Positions 39,559 through 54,715 are shown, counted from the first letter of the stretch. The stretch: 64,000 bases of DNA from Amoebidium appalachense (GCA_963693365.1 CAVNZM010000003.1:2790001-2854000), one strand, 5' to 3'. Made by a program: numbers and translations. The notes: a model not told the origin generated them from the sequence alone.

Positions 39559-40338
39559 CTGCAAAACGAAATCTTCACTGAGAAGGCCATGCCGCAAGTC
39601 ACAAGGTATTTGCAGAGGGAGAGTGTGCTCTTCATTCGGAAACTCCAAATACGGTGGGTGGGCTGTGGCATGGTTCAGGATTTTATTGGCTGGGTTGGTC
39701 ACTTCCTTGTTGAATATTTTTTGGTCAAGCCGGGCCCATGCACATTTAAGTACATTATCAAATCGATCACGGTGATGTCAGGCATAGAATTAAGCAAGTC
39801 GTACCGTGAAATTGGCTGTTCAACATTTGCAAGACATAGTATTACCTGATGAAAGAACCAGCTGGCAACCACTAGAGACCCCATGCATATGAGCCTAGGG
39901 GCAGACAGAACAGGCGGCAGGCGGCACTGCCCCAAGTGTGCACACGAACACATGTTTCAGTATCAGACGGACACCTGCGGCTAGGGTTGCAGGCATCAAA
40001 GCAGAAGGGTCCAGGCTTCTTGTCCATTGGCTGGTTGAGGGTAAGGAAAATGGCCACTTTACACAAACATGATGTTTTTGGTTGGTACGGGCCAAGCTGA
40101 GCAAGTGTAAGGGAACGTGTGTGACGTGCACTCGGCATAGGCCCGCATACGATAATACCCGCAGGCCAGCCCAAGACATATGCAGCCAGGGGCACTTGCA
40201 CACAGTTGAGTAAGGTGCTACTGCCTGCAGTGGGTGTCCTTTCACTGCACGCCAGCAAGGCAGTGGACCCTAGGTCCCACCAGCAAAGACGGCAGCTAGG
40301 CGGTGGGTACACAAAGACACGGCCCTGCTGCGCTGGCT

Positions 40339-40344
40339 TTTATT
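40339..40344 (-). terminator. Poly(A) signal for the zinc-finger gene
   Basis: AATAAA on the minus strand, about 230 bp past the stop codon of the KANSL2/INO80D-type gene. Confidence 0.45.
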
Positions 40345-40571
40345 CAGCACAGAAAACCTACGAGACGTGTGGCAACAGGGGTATGATTACGGAAATATGG
40401 CCAAACACTGTGGCCTCAAGCTAGCTGCTCGGTTACATGGATGTTATAGACATTAGAGCAATAGGAAAGCTAAGGTGTGGGGCATATATCAGCACCCAGA
40501 TAAAAAACTCTGATCCTTCGTTTTGTCGTTGTGCACCTGCACACAGTTCTTTCTGTCTGTACCTGGAGGGA

Positions 40572-40925
40572 CTAGAAGTTGGGGTCCAGCTGGACGTGCT
40601 TGGCGCAGTAGTTGATGCCAGGCAGAGGCCTGCGGCTGCACAGGCCCGCACAGCACTTGGGGGGTGTGTGTGTATTTAGCTGCTCGAGGCTCTTGCGCTG
40701 CACCACGGCCAGCACGAGCTGCCGCTGCTGCTCGTCACGTGCAAGCAGCCGCGCCCCTGCGTCACGCTGTAGCCGCGCTATCTCCTCGCGGCATTTTTTT
40801 TCTGTCGGGTCCAGCTCACTGGGTGTCCATACGGGCAGGCTGTCGGGGGTAGGTGCTATGGCACTTGCTGACTTTGTGGTGTGCGTCAGCATCTCCGCGA
40901 CACTCACAAGACTGAGGAAAGGCAT
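40572..40925 (-). CDS. Short KANSL2/INO80D-type zinc-finger protein
   Basis: Intronless as modelled: 117 residues from an ATG in strong Kozak context (GCCGCCACCATGCC). An acidic/basic helix of about 45 residues (ELDPTEKKCREEIARLQRDA and onward) precedes a C-terminal Cys/His motif, CCAGLCSRRPLPGINYCAKH, ending VQLDPNF. The pattern Cys, Cys, LP, YC, xxH, then DP resembles the potential DNA-binding zinc motif of KANSL2 and INO80D, subunits of the NSL acetyltransferase and INO80 remodelling complexes. Those proteins are much longer and continue beyond this point, so this is either a minimal paralogue or a gene with 5' exons that I did not detect. Function is inferred from the motif only. Confidence 0.55.
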   Translation of the reverse strand: MPFLSLVSVAEMLTHTTKSASAIAPTPDSLPVWTPSELDPTEKKCREEIARLQRDAGARLLARDEQQRQLVLAVVQRKSLEQLNTHTPPKCCAGLCSRRPLPGINYCAKHVQLDPNF

Positions 40926-42723
40926 GGTGGCGGCACTATGGCCTACAGTGGGCGCATACACAGGGGTGGCCACAAACGGGGCACTGGGTTGCTTGGAGCG
41001 TGCTCACAAAAATACAAAGCGTGGTGCTAGCCAGGGTGGCGAGGAAACTGCCAAGAACAACCTGAAGTAGGGTGTGTCGGGGTGTGTCACTACCATAACG
41101 CTTGTTTGCGTCCTTTACGTTTACTTGTCAATGCTAGAAATTTGTGGAGAGTGCAAGCTTTGCGCCAGATACGTAAAAGGATGTGTGTGCTGCTACATAT
41201 ACAGCGTGTTGTTCTCTGCTCTTTCAGACTGCTTCCGTTGAAGGCTCAAACTCTCCTGGTATGCTTCATTGCGCTTTCTTTACATAACAGCTGAACTTGA
41301 GAGAGGGTGTCGTAGAGACGGTCGTTACGGAGGATAAAGGTAACGAAGGTTGTTGTGTTTATTGAATTACAGGGTAACTTAGCGGAATATATGAAATTTC
41401 GATTTAGGTTTCAAAAGATGGCTGAAGTTGATGATCAGAGCCCTCCTTTGCAGAATTGCAAAGTATTTCACACAATTGATTTGGGGAAAGTTTTGGCTTT
41501 CAACGTTTATGTAAGTGCGAGATCTGTATTCTATTGGTACAAGAATATATGGCATTTTAATGAAGTGATTTGTAGCATTTTTAAAAACCACAAAACATGC
41601 ACTGTTTAAAGATATAGAAGTTAAATAATGGTTGGTGAATTATGGTTTTAATAAGATTTAAAAGAGCGAACATTCGAGGCACGTCTCGCGTAGGAATAAA
41701 ACAAGACCAATCAGTCGAGTTGCGGTCCAATAGCCACAACCGACACGCCCCAAATATGGTTCTTTTGTAGCGCTCAAGATTGGTTGAATAGAAGAACGTT
41801 TGAGTCCCCACAGGCTCGTGATGACCTATTAGTACTGTGCAGGTAAATCGGTGCCACGGTGGGCCCGTCACCTAATCACAAACATAAAAGTAACAGACAA
41901 AGTCCTGCACTTTAAATTTAGCATTTTTGAGCTTAGATATGTATATAAATATAGCTATTTAAAGAACGATAACTATTCCTCTACAGGCACATACTAGTAG
42001 GGTAAACTACACATGTAATCGATAATTGAAATTTACAATAGAATTTTTTTTTCTTTTTTCTTTTTTTTCTTTTGACTGGATTTATTCGACGGAAAGATAT
42101 GCAAGTATGCACGGCATACTGAGAAGACAATAAAAACTTCACGAGTTATCCAGTAACAAGTGCATACTGAGATACCTGAACACTGTGTGAAAATCATATA
42201 AATACTCAATGTGACGACCAACAGAATTCAACAAAAAGTCTAAAGTGTTCACATTGCCAGCTAGTGTAGCAGATACCCGGAGGGAAAGAGGTAAAACGCG
42301 ACATTTCACACCTATCAAGATGCTTGCGATTAAAAAGGTCAGCACAAAAGTGGCACCAGCGGCGATGAATACAAGAATTACAGCGCCACTGCACAACTTC
42401 CCAGGCAACATCAACATCAGAGCACCATACAGACTTATCTACGTTTTTTTGTAGGGTGGTATCCATACGTACAGCAGGAGAAATGTATCCTGCCAAAGCT
42501 CCCAAAAAGCGATAATGATCAGTACGGTGTTGCCTAAGGAACATAACACATGCCGACTGTGAAAATTGAAATTTCTATCATACCCGGACACGCGCGCGTA
42601 CTGTACATGTGGGCTAAAACGCCACTCTAAGTGCGTATATTCTCGACCATGGGCTTGAAGCTTTGGACAATGCCGTGGTACTCAGCCAAAGACCTGGTCC
42701 CTGCCACTCACTACGAATTGTAG
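40926..42723. other. Intergenic region, AT-rich
   Basis: Mostly AT-rich with pyrimidine tract TTTTTTTTCTTTTTTC near 42043. A possible first exon, 41418-41510 (+), begins ATGGCTGAAGTTGATG and ends at a perfect GTAAGT donor (31 codons), but no partner exon was identified. Confidence 0.4.
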
Positions 42724-43536
42724 TGGACCTGTGTGATCAGCCCGCTGCCCGGGCCAGATGTCGATGGGCCCGGCGGCGCCTCCGCCCAGCCTGTCGGCAG
42801 GACAGATGCGTGAGCCACGGGCCGGTCAAGCTCGGCGACCCAGCCGGGCCTGTCACATTTTCGGGAACGTTTTTTCTATTTTCAGCTTTTCTTTTGTCTC
42901 AGTTTTTTCAGTTTTTTTCTCAGCATCTTTCGAAGTGGGCGAGAAATTAGTAGAAAATGTGGCCACCCTCAGAAGAAGAGCTTGTAAAGCTGTACATGCT
43001 GTTTATAACATCAGCTGCTCAATCATGTTTGCTGTTGTTGGAAGGGTTTGTTACGGCTCTGGTAAATGCCGGCTATAACATGGCTTTACAGAACTCTCAG
43101 GCCTTGGTTTCCATAGCTAGGGCCGCTTGGGTGTCTGAAGAGTTTGGTGGGACTGTGGTTTTTGACGGGTTTGAGGTTCCCACACGTTTTTTAATAATGA
43201 GCGCAATGCAGGCAGAAATCACTTTCCATCCACTTTCCATCCATGCGAACTGACCTCAACCGCCAGCGTCGCTGCTTTATGAAGGCTGCGTGAACTCTGC
43301 CGCCAAAAACAGCCAATCAATGTTAAGCGCGCCAAAACTTTTAGCCAATCAGCGTTAACTGGCGACGAGCCCTGACGGGATGGAAATCGACACCTCATTT
43401 TATGGCCGACAGGCTCGTCGGGGTGGCGATGGGCCCGGCCAGGTCTAATCACACAGATCGTTGAACTGATACGAGGAATTTGACCGCATACCAACGGCCG
43501 ACGAGCCCCCGGCGGCGAGCCGATCACACAGGTCCA
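42724..43536. mobile_element. 813-bp element with 22-bp terminal inverted repeats
   Basis: Left end TGGACCTGTGTGATCAGCCC (42724 onward) and the reverse complement of 43515-43536, TGGACCTGTGTGATCGGCTC, agree at 20 of 22 positions. Subterminal blocks (GATGGGCCCGGC, AGCCTGTCGGC) also recur near both ends. A 98-codon open frame at 42957-43253 (MWPPSEEELVKLYMLF...) lies inside; it has no transposase motif that I recognise. No clear target-site duplication was found. A non-autonomous DNA transposon is the likeliest reading. Confidence 0.6.
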
Positions 43537-43871
43537 GTCTACGATCATCTTTGATGTAAAAAATGAAAGCAAAGACCCGCATGTTTACCGGTTGGTTTAG
43601 GGGGAATCAGGTTGCTATTGGCGCACATTCCAACTGTCGAGTTGAGTTGACTCAGAGTTGACTTAGCTCGGCAGACTCAGACAGTCAAAACGGTGGAACT
43701 TTTGCCGTCTGCCACTCGACGGTCAAGCCAGTGAGAGCCTTCATGCTCGTCTTGTAGGCCTCGCTGGCACTGACGGAGGCATTCAGCTAACAGTGGTGGC
43801 TTTAGCTTTACTAGGTTCAGGGGTATTTCTTTGGAGATAGGAGGGAGAATGAAGGCAGTCTGGCTGTGAGG

Positions 43872-46155
<2,284 letters not shown>

Positions 46156-46316
46156 CCCACCCACTACCAACCAACCCTTCACCCCTGCCGGCCTGCAGCA
46201 AACCCAACCCCACACAAGGCAGCCTGCCTGCAGGTGCCCCGTATTTGCCTCTTGGTGCTCTGCATGCCTCCTGTTTTGGGCCTCTCCTTTCCTTTTTTGG
46301 TTAATTTCTCTCCCTC
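46156..46316. other. 161-bp convergent gap
   Basis: It separates two convergent stop codons, so the 3' UTRs must overlap or be very short. No AATAAA was seen on either strand. Confidence 0.6.
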
Positions 46317-46637
46317 TCAGTTGGTCTTCTTTGCGGCCTCCTTTTCTGCCTTTGGCTTCTTGGGCTTGAACAGTGCAGCCCATACCTGCAAGGTTAGAAG
46401 TGTCAGCGCACCAATGGCTGCGCACAGGCACGCACCATATATGACATGAATGTGTACAGATGCATGAATGAGCCAATAGAATCATGAATGAGCCAATAGA
46501 ATCACACTTCAATGAGAAGCACGAGCCATATAAGGCATGTATGACGTCACATGTATGAATGGGCCAATAAAATGAACTGCCTGCATTCTTTGGTGATTGA
46601 AGGTTGTGAGCGGCACATGCCAGGTGTGGGTGCCCCC

Positions 46638-46681
<44 letters not shown>

Positions 46682-46904
46682 TAGAGCAAGGGGGATGGAC
46701 AAGTGTGAGGTGGCGAGGGTGGTGATGGGGGAGGAGGGAGGGGGGGAGGGGGGGGGGGGGGGGGGAGTAGGATACGTACGGCCCAGAGAATGATGATGGC
46801 GGTGGGGACCATGTGGGGGATGAAGTTCATCTTGACCATGATGGCCATGCTCTTGGTGTAGTCCAGCAGCTCAAACGCCATCACACCGTTGTGCAGCTGC
46901 AGGT

Positions 46905-46938
<34 letters not shown>

Positions 46939-47050
46939 GTGTGTCAGTCAAGTTATATGCAGGTTGGCCCAGATGTTAAGTAATGGTTGTGGGCACGGTG
47001 CAGATGTCTGTCTGTCTCTCTCTCCCCCTCTCTGTGTGTGCACACTACAG

Positions 47051-47087
<37 letters not shown>

Positions 47088-47918
47088 TGTGTGTATGTTT
47101 GTGTGTGTGCATGCTGCTGATGCGCGTGGCCATGCACGATGTGTGTGTGCACCCTCAACTGCACACAGGGCCCTACCACAAAAGAGCGCAGCAGCCACGT
47201 AGCCAGGATTGCCAGCCACTTGAGTGGTGGGGGGCAGTTGGGCCCATAGACGTATGCCTGCAGGCCTGCCGTCATCTCCATGCCTTTGTTCTCTGCAAAC
47301 ACCTGCACCCACCCAGTGTCAGTTAAAGTGCATGGGTCCCCCCCACCATCAATATTTTCAGGGCGATGGTCCCTTATCCCCCCCCCCCCCCCCCCCTCCC
47401 CCCCAACCACCACCAGCAAGACAAAAATGTCTCTCTTGCCCTCTGCCTCCCTCCCCACAACAATCATCACGACCCAAATCTTTTGACTCTCTCTCCCTCC
47501 TCAATCCTCCCCCCCCCCCCCCCACCCTTCCACCCCAGAACAATTACTTCACTTACCCCCCCCCCCCTTCTTCCCCAAAACATATTCAATGATGTCTTGG
47601 TTCTCCCCCCCCCCCCTCCCCCCAACACACCTCCACACCGCATAACGTCCTCATATCCTGATGTAATTGACCCCCCCCCCCCCCACCCCCTTCCTCCCCC
47701 CCCCCCCCCCCTCCCCACCCCCCAAAAAAAGAAAAATGACCGAAGCAAACCGAACAATCCCGGATACACACCCCACCCACATGCTAAATGAAAAACACAC
47801 ACACACACCTCGTAGAACTCAATGAAGAATGCGTAGAAGTATGCCCCGTGGAACCCATGCCAGATGGCCCTGCGGGGTGCAGTTAGAGAGGTGTATGGGC
47901 ATCAGGGTTGGGTTGTGT

Positions 47919-47975
<57 letters not shown>

Positions 47976-48737
47976 GTGGTAGTGTCCGTATGTTGCTGTG
48001 GGCAAGGGTCATGTCTCTGTCAGTGCATTATGTTTGTGCTTTGTGTATCTCTGCAAGTCCAGGTGTGTGGCGGTGGAAGGCTGGGTGGCATGTTTGTTTG
48101 TGGATTAAATGGTGGTAGGGTGCCGCACATGGCTGTGTATGGGAGTACATGTTGTGTGCGGTGCAGGCAGCAGGGGTGGTGCAGGTGTGTCAGGTACGTG
48201 CCACGGGCAGAGGGGGGAGGACATGCACAGGGGGGCATACAGGAACATGAGGGTGGCCAGCTGGGAGTAGAGCTTGTTGCCCAGGAAGGCACAGCGCTTG
48301 TAGATGATGCGCATGGCCCAGTTGTTGGTGTTGATGTTGAACTGGGTGGGTAGATTGTTAGTGCGTGTTGATGCTGAACACTTGGGAAGAGAGGAGAAAG
48401 GGGAGGGACGGGGGGTGGTGGTGGTGGTGGTTGGGGGTAAACATATTGGGCTGTGTGTGTCGACGCTGAATGCCGGGGAAGGAGGGGTGATAGCGTATTG
48501 GTTGTGTGTTTTAATGTTTAAACCGAAAAGGGGCTTAGGCATGCAGCGTTCGACTGCACCCAAAAGCGTTGAAGGCCAAAGGCCCAAGAGCCAGATTAGT
48601 CTATCGTTGTGCCCACTAACGGACATCATTAGACCACTAAAGATGACAGGAACCAATCCGATGCCGGCATAGACATCTACTGTGCATATTGATCTGGGTT
48701 GAGCCATTGGCACCGGTGTCACATACAGTGTAGAAAC

Positions 48738-48771
<34 letters not shown>

Positions 48772-51353
48772 ACACACACACACCCTCACGTGCACACTCA
48801 CCGACTTGATGATGGTGGCCAGGTTCAGAGACGTGTGGAACTGCAGGGGCTCACAGTTGCGCAGACCCCTGCATCCCACCATCAGTGTGTGTGCTTCCCC
48901 CCCCCCCCCCCCCCCCCCCCCCCCCACAAAAAAAAAACCACACCCACACCCGCAGTAACCCAATAAGGCACCGACCTAAAGCCCCATCACCTCTTTTCCT
49001 CCTTTACCCCACCAAAACCACCTGTCGACACACGTGTTCCCTCCCACAGTCACACCAACCCACCACTGGCCCCTATCTGCAACCCCCATGCACATGCCAG
49101 TCACCCCGCTATTACTAGATTTCCCCCCTCCTCACTCTAAGCAGACAAGAACAGGCCCCTTCCAAACTCCTCCGAACAGCCAAACACTTAGTTTGATCTC
49201 GGCAACAACCCCTCCTTTCCCCACCACCCCCCGACAGAGCACACAACCCCCCCCTCCCCCCCCTCCCCCACACACGCACCACTTGATGCTGCCGTCCTTG
49301 TCTCTGCCCGTGTATGAGATGCCAGTGAGGATGCAGGCAGCCTCAGCCATGAGCCAGCAGGCAATGTAGCGCCAGAAGAACACAAAGCCGCGCAGGAACA
49401 TGAACCAGATCATGCCCCACACAGGTGTCTGCACAGCCACAGCCAGTCAGTGAACACCCAGCAATCCATGGTGCTTGCCCTGGTCCAGTTCGGCAGGTTC
49501 TCTGGTAACTCCCCTCCCCACCCCCATCCCCATCCCCCCAGACACACAGAAACCACAAACACATAAGTGCCCTTACCATTCCCTCCACACACACACACAC
49601 ATGCACCTCACCCCCACGCCCAACCCCGCCCAAACAAGCACTTGCCCCCCCTCCCCCACTCCCCCCATTCAAGCGCACACGCACGTGCCCCCCTTCCCTC
49701 CCCCACCCACACGAGAACATGCATCCCGGGCCCCCGGCCCCACCCCACCCACCCACACATGCACATACACCCCCCACTCCCCGTCCCTGCCCCCCCCCCC
49801 CCCCCCCCCCCCCACACCCACACACAAGCACGTACCCCAACTCCCTCCCCCCACCCGCACGAGCACATGCATCCCTCCCCCCCCCCCCCCCCCCCCCACC
49901 CACCCACCTCGTTCAGGAACTCGTTGCTGTCGTAGTGGCTGAGGGGCACCATGGGGTTGACCACCTGGTACAGGCCCATGAACGCAATCCCTGCCCCCCC
50001 CCCAGCACACCGTCAGCTGCTGTCCCCACCATCCCCCCTCCCCCCTTCATGCTCTTCCCTCTCAAACAGCTGACCATGAATCTTATTTATGGTCTTGCAT
50101 GTACTCACAAATTATTACCCGCCAGCACCCTGCAATCTATAAGCCTCCCCAACACCCATTCCCCGCACGCACCCTTGAGCAGGGAGACGATGGCCGGCAC
50201 CACATACTCGGACCGGGCTGGCCGGTTGGCTGCCCCTCCGTTGGTGTCGGCAATAAACTCCCTGTGGCCCGTGTCAGCCACACAACCCAACCCTGCCCAG
50301 ACCTTGTGCTATGGGATAGTAGGGGTGTGCACCTGTAGTTGCGGAAGGTGATCTGGGGCCCCACCAGGACCGCAGGGAAGAACAGCGAGTAGCTGAACAT
50401 TTCCTGCACTGCATGGTCAGCACCCACCCTACCCAAACATACCCCCTTGGTGTCACAACCCCCTCCCTCCCCCCTCCCCCCCCCCACTCCTCCCCACCAC
50501 ACACACACACACACACCAGAAGGCCGGGCAGCTCTGCAAAGTTGTTCTGGATCTGGTCTGAGGTCATGATGCTCTTGCCCTTGCTGTCGGTCTTGCCCAC
50601 CTTCCTGCTGTCCGCATAGTCGAACGCGATGGCTACGCCCGATAGTCAGCAACTCGACAACAACCCCCCCTCTTTCCCCTCCCCGGCCCCTCATCCCCTC
50701 CTCTCTGTGCCTCCCCTTGCCCCCCCCCCCCCCCCTTCCCCCCCCCAAAACTCCCAACCCCCCCCCCCCCCCCCCTCCTCTCCCCGCCCCCCCAGAAAGG
50801 CGCACACACTACAAGCACGTACCGATCATCCGCAGACACATGACACACTGTGCCGTGGTCCAGTTGATGTCGTAGTCCTCCGTCTCGTATATGCTGCACA
50901 CCACAGTCAGCACTGACCCCACAACCCCCCCCCCCTCCCCCTCTCCCGCCCCTCCCCCAGGGACCTACCGGTAAGCGGCCAGCAGGTAGACCATGTTGGC
51001 CACAAACGACGTGCCTGCCGCCGCAACCGTGGGGCCCATGACCGCCATAATCAGCCACGTGCCCAGAATGCTGGCCAGCACGTACAGCGTCTCCTGCACG
51101 CACACACGGTCAGCTCTAGACCCACTGCCCACACAGGCACACGGGGCACACGCACGTGCTCATAGTTGAAGTGCAGCAGGAACGCGCCTGCAGCTATGAT
51201 GTACACGTGGCGCAGGAACACAGGCAGACGGTTGATCACAAACTGGTACACGGCCGCCAGCGGCACGCCCAGCACCAGCCCCAGAATCAGCGCAAGGCCC
51301 GCGGCCGGGGCGCCAATGTCGTTGGCAAGCTGCTCGACCACCGCGTAAACCAT
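46317..51353 (-). CDS. MBOAT-family lysophospholipid acyltransferase, ER, 14 exons
   Basis: Minus-strand exons: 51353-51156, 51093-50969, 50893-50823, 50632-50517, 50403-50333, 50261-50173, 49990-49908, 49428-49280, 48868-48802, 48341-48241, 47869-47809, 47302-47177 (donor could be 3 bp away), 46896-46780, 46385-46317. Total 1443 bp, 480 residues. Many membrane segments are evident (AAGLALILGLVLGVPLAAVY, LYVLASILGTWLIMAVMGP, MIWFMFLRGFVFFWRYIACW). MBOAT signatures: WTTAQCVMCLRMIAIAFDYA, LVGPQITFRNY, FNINTNNW with Asn325, and AIWHGFHGAY with catalytic His361. The Asn-His spacing of 36 is typical of LPCAT/ALE1-like enzymes, which reacylate lysophospholipids from acyl-CoA (Lands cycle). The C-terminus ends KKTN, a dilysine ER-retrieval motif. 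Head-group preference cannot be read from sequence. Confidence 0.92.
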
Positions 51354-52782
51354 CGTGCCGTTGACTCAAGTGGGTACATACAGGGCAAGCCGTGTCTGTG
51401 TGCTGTCAAGGAGGGGACTCACACAGCCTCCCACGCAGCATTCCGGCGCCGCCGCTAGTGTATGCTGATTTCTCACCGCTTAACTGCTTTATTAAAATAT
51501 AACGGCTCGTTTCTAGTTGTTTTGGTAAATTATAACCAATAGAATATGACTTTAGTAGAGCAATAGTTGCCGTAAATGTGTTTAGACATGAATCCCCCGG
51601 GGTCACAGAGTCTGTTGCAGGGGGGTGGTCAAAACGCCAGCATTTATTTTTCGAACCCGTCACAACAGAGTAAAGGGTAAGAGAGTTCCAAATTTTTATG
51701 CTTAAAACTAGAAGAAGAATTACTAAAATGAATAATTGTTTATTGAGCTTTCTAGTTAATTGTCAAAATTTCGATACTTTTGAATGACCAAGAAAATAGA
51801 AATAATAATAAGTTTTGCAAATCTGTAAGGATGAATACTCAACCCTCCGTTGGACACTCATTGGGGATTTGTACAATGTCATCGTCAACCAATCGCCACG
51901 ATAGCGAGTTCCTATTGGTCAGGAATTGATCCCCGAAAACGCCCCGTTCAACGGTTGGCAAGTTGCAGTCTTTCAAAACAGTTGCAAATTGCATGTGTTT
52001 TAGCTATGCATAGCTCAGGCTGGCTAATGTATTAGCACTTTATATCTGTACTTGTAGCCAACGGGTTGTCCGCTGGCAACGCAGCCAAGTGGCTGTAGAA
52101 AATGAATGGCAGCCTAGACTGACGCCGACTGTGCTCGTCGTCAAATACCCCCCCTCCCCGGGCCCCCGCCCCCCGGGCCCCCAAGCACACACACACGCAT
52201 GCACACACCACGCGTTGGCACCTGGCAGAGGCTTGGCTACATGTACAGGCTCAGATGTTATGAAAAAGAAGAGCTTAATTAATAACTTTCCATACAGAAG
52301 CCCTAAATACCAGGAAGATCGATATGACGCTGTGCACGTGGATGCACTTTCCCAACCCTTCTGAGTAGCAGATCTCTAGAGATCTAGATGGGAAATGGCT
52401 GGCATGTACATGTGCAACTGTGTGACGGGCAGTACCTGCCAACGCGGAACAACACCCGCTCCCTCTCTTCTCCATGGCCACCCCCAACACATACGCGCGC
52501 GAATTCCTACAATTGCAAAGTGCACAAACAACCACACAGCGGGTACATGTGCGTCGCTCGATCGTCAGCTCAGAGTCAGCACCGAGGCGGAGCGTGTACA
52601 GGAGTACAGGTTTAAGGGGTTTACACACTTTTTATTGCGTGGACATTGCCGGAGGCCCAGCCACATTCGACGGCCTACTGCGTTTTCCAGCACAGCCAAT
52701 CCAATGCAGCCAGTGACATATGTACATGCTAGGCAACAATGAGCGCCATCGTAGTACTAGTATCTGACACCCCTATTACATA
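51354..52782. other. Intergenic region upstream of the MBOAT gene
   Basis: AT-richer from about 51480 to 52080, with CCAAT motifs near 51536 and 51889. It carries copy 2 of the 56-bp dispersed repeat. No gene was recognised. Confidence 0.5.
52614..52669 (-). repeat. Dispersed 56-bp repeat, copy 2 (inverted)
   Basis: Its reverse complement matches 30540-30595 at 55 of 56 positions. Flanks on either side are unrelated. Confidence 0.9.
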
Positions 52783-53541
52783 TTATGGGTAAGCAGATGC
52801 TAGCATCGGTAGCTCCGAAAGAAAGTTAAGGCACCGGATCACAATATCATACTGTGCAGCATTAATAAGGTGATCTAGGATAGTCATCTTAAAACGGATA
52901 TATTGAGGAAGAGAGAAAGAAAAGAGAATAAAACCGCCAATAACCTCCGGTTCTAATACATTAGCTAACAGGTTGCATTTATTGATAGATATGCAGCCGC
53001 GAGTAAACCGCCCCCCACACATATTGCACATACGAGCAGGAGACACCAGAAACCGATTACACCGCCAAGCCATAATCATCTTTGTGTTTTTACACCACAC
53101 CACATTACGAATAAACGAATCTATGTATGAACGAGACTCTCTAACCGTATCCGCCATATAGGCTACTAGTAGTTGGTGTTTTTGCGGTCCTAACACCGGA
53201 AGGGACTCAACACGTAGAGTAAAAAGATATCTATCAGTCATAGACTTGAAATTATTCATATTCACACTATTATCTAGCCGTACCTCCGGGGGGGTCGCCA
53301 GCCATTCCACATAGCGCTCGGCAATGGGCAGAGACGATGGGGAAGGGAAGAGGTAGAGGGGCGAATCCGGCGGGGATGCGTGTAGCCGGAAGAGCGGGTG
53401 GTCCGGGGCACAAGCGGACAGGCGGGTGATGTGCTCGTGAAGCGTAAGGGCTAATTCGTGTACGCGTTGTGATGGTGGTGTGAGTGCGTAGAGAGAATCA
53501 AAAAGGCGTCTAGGGATAGGTGTGGAAAGACCAGTGAGAAA
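52783..53541 (-). CDS. Unrecognised open reading frame (up to 252 aa), probably a 3' exon
   Basis: An open frame runs from just after a TAG (53542-53544) to the stop at 52783-52785. The first in-frame ATG is at 53259, but coherent sequence extends upstream (for example DHPLFRLHASPPDSPLYLF), so the frame more likely starts at a splice acceptor; AACTAG|TTTCTC is a candidate. Features: a basic Cys motif MCNMCGGRFTRGC, a leucine-rich stretch and a C-terminal segment IDLINAAQYD-like in style (TILDHLINAAQYDIVIRCLN). Codon use is more AT-rich than in neighbouring genes. I recognise no family. It could be a host-specific gene, a mobile-element gene, or chance, though the length argues against chance. 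Confidence 0.4.
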   Translation of the reverse strand, partial: FLTGLSTPIPRRLFDSLYALTPPSQRVHELALTLHEHITRLSACAPDHPLFRLHASPPDSPLYLFPSPSSLPIAERYVEWLATPPEVRLDNSVNMNNFKSMTDRYLFTLRVESLPVLGPQKHQLLVAYMADTVRESRSYIDSFIRNVVWCKNTKMIMAWRCNRFLVSPARMCNMCGGRFTRGCISINKCNLLANVLEPEVIGGFILFSFSLPQYIRFKMTILDHLINAAQYDIVIRCLNFLSELPMLASAYP

Positions 53542-53970
53542 CTAGTTCCGGCCGGGAAACCTCGGGTGTTGCATGAGGTTGGTATGATCGGAATGCGTTG
53601 GCGGGAAAATGGCGCGCGAAAAATAACGGTCGCTTCTATGGAAGGATGGCACACCCTCTCAGCGGAACTGAGAAAATTCGCATGCACACGCAGGGCATAG
53701 TATGATCAGCACGTACACAGCATAGGGGGTATACGGCACGCACACAGCGTAGGCGGTAGACGGCACGCACGTACACACAGCACAGGCGGCCCCGTAAGCA
53801 CCGTGTGGCTGCCGGTGTGAGGGTGCAAACAGACAGGCAGAGAGGTGGGCCCATAGGGGCCTTGGAGGCCACACACAGGAGAATACAGCCGGCACGCAGG
53901 GGCCCGTGCCAGAGGGCGGAGCAGTGTGCCGGGCAGATAGGCCGCACTGAGCCGGCACACAGACGCTAAA

Positions 53971-54013
53971 ATGGCAGACGCAAACTCAAGGAGGTCTCAG
54001 AGGTGCTGCAACC

Positions 54014-54051
<38 letters not shown>

Positions 54052-54622
54052 TCCTCCTCCCTCCCCAAAACCTACCACCACCATTATCACCACCATCACC
54101 ACCCACCCCCAACCGCCATCCCTCCGTCTCAGTCAGGGAGATTATTTTTCAGGCTGTGTATAGCTACGCTCGAGCTTTGCAACACTCAACACAGATAAAA
54201 AAGCAAACAGACTATGACGGGTCGAAGGCCCCACATGCAAGGAAGCAACATGTATGCTATACTGGCAGCCAATACCCACACAGCCACACCATCTCAGCCA
54301 AGTAACACCCTGCCAGCCACAGTAGTCCAGGGGGCCACACCTGCACTCACACTCAAGGCGTGCACACGTGTACAGAGGGGCACGTTATCTGCATGCCTGA
54401 GTGCGCATACAAGCACAGCCACACCCGGGCAAACACGCCAGTTGCATCCACAGTCAATCACACCTGCGCTGACTAAGGGGTGCTACTTGCTTAGGCCAGG
54501 CACGCGCCACACACACATACCGAGGGACACATTTCACTATCACAGACCCATCCTTACACTCACATAGAGACTCACACTCTTCGTCACACTGGTCACACAC
54601 ACAACAGACACGAGTGTAGGCA

Positions 54623-54715
<93 letters not shown>

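Larger units (their letters stand above)
36396..40338. other. Intergenic region with uncertain exons
   Basis: About 3.9 kb without a securely identified gene. It has poly-C/poly-A and (CA)n tracts (36679-36843, 37300-37550, 37750-37828) and a (TG)n tract (38905-39005). Spliced open frames that I could not identify occur at 37197-37960 (+) and 39385-39558 (-); they are entered separately. Confidence 0.5.
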
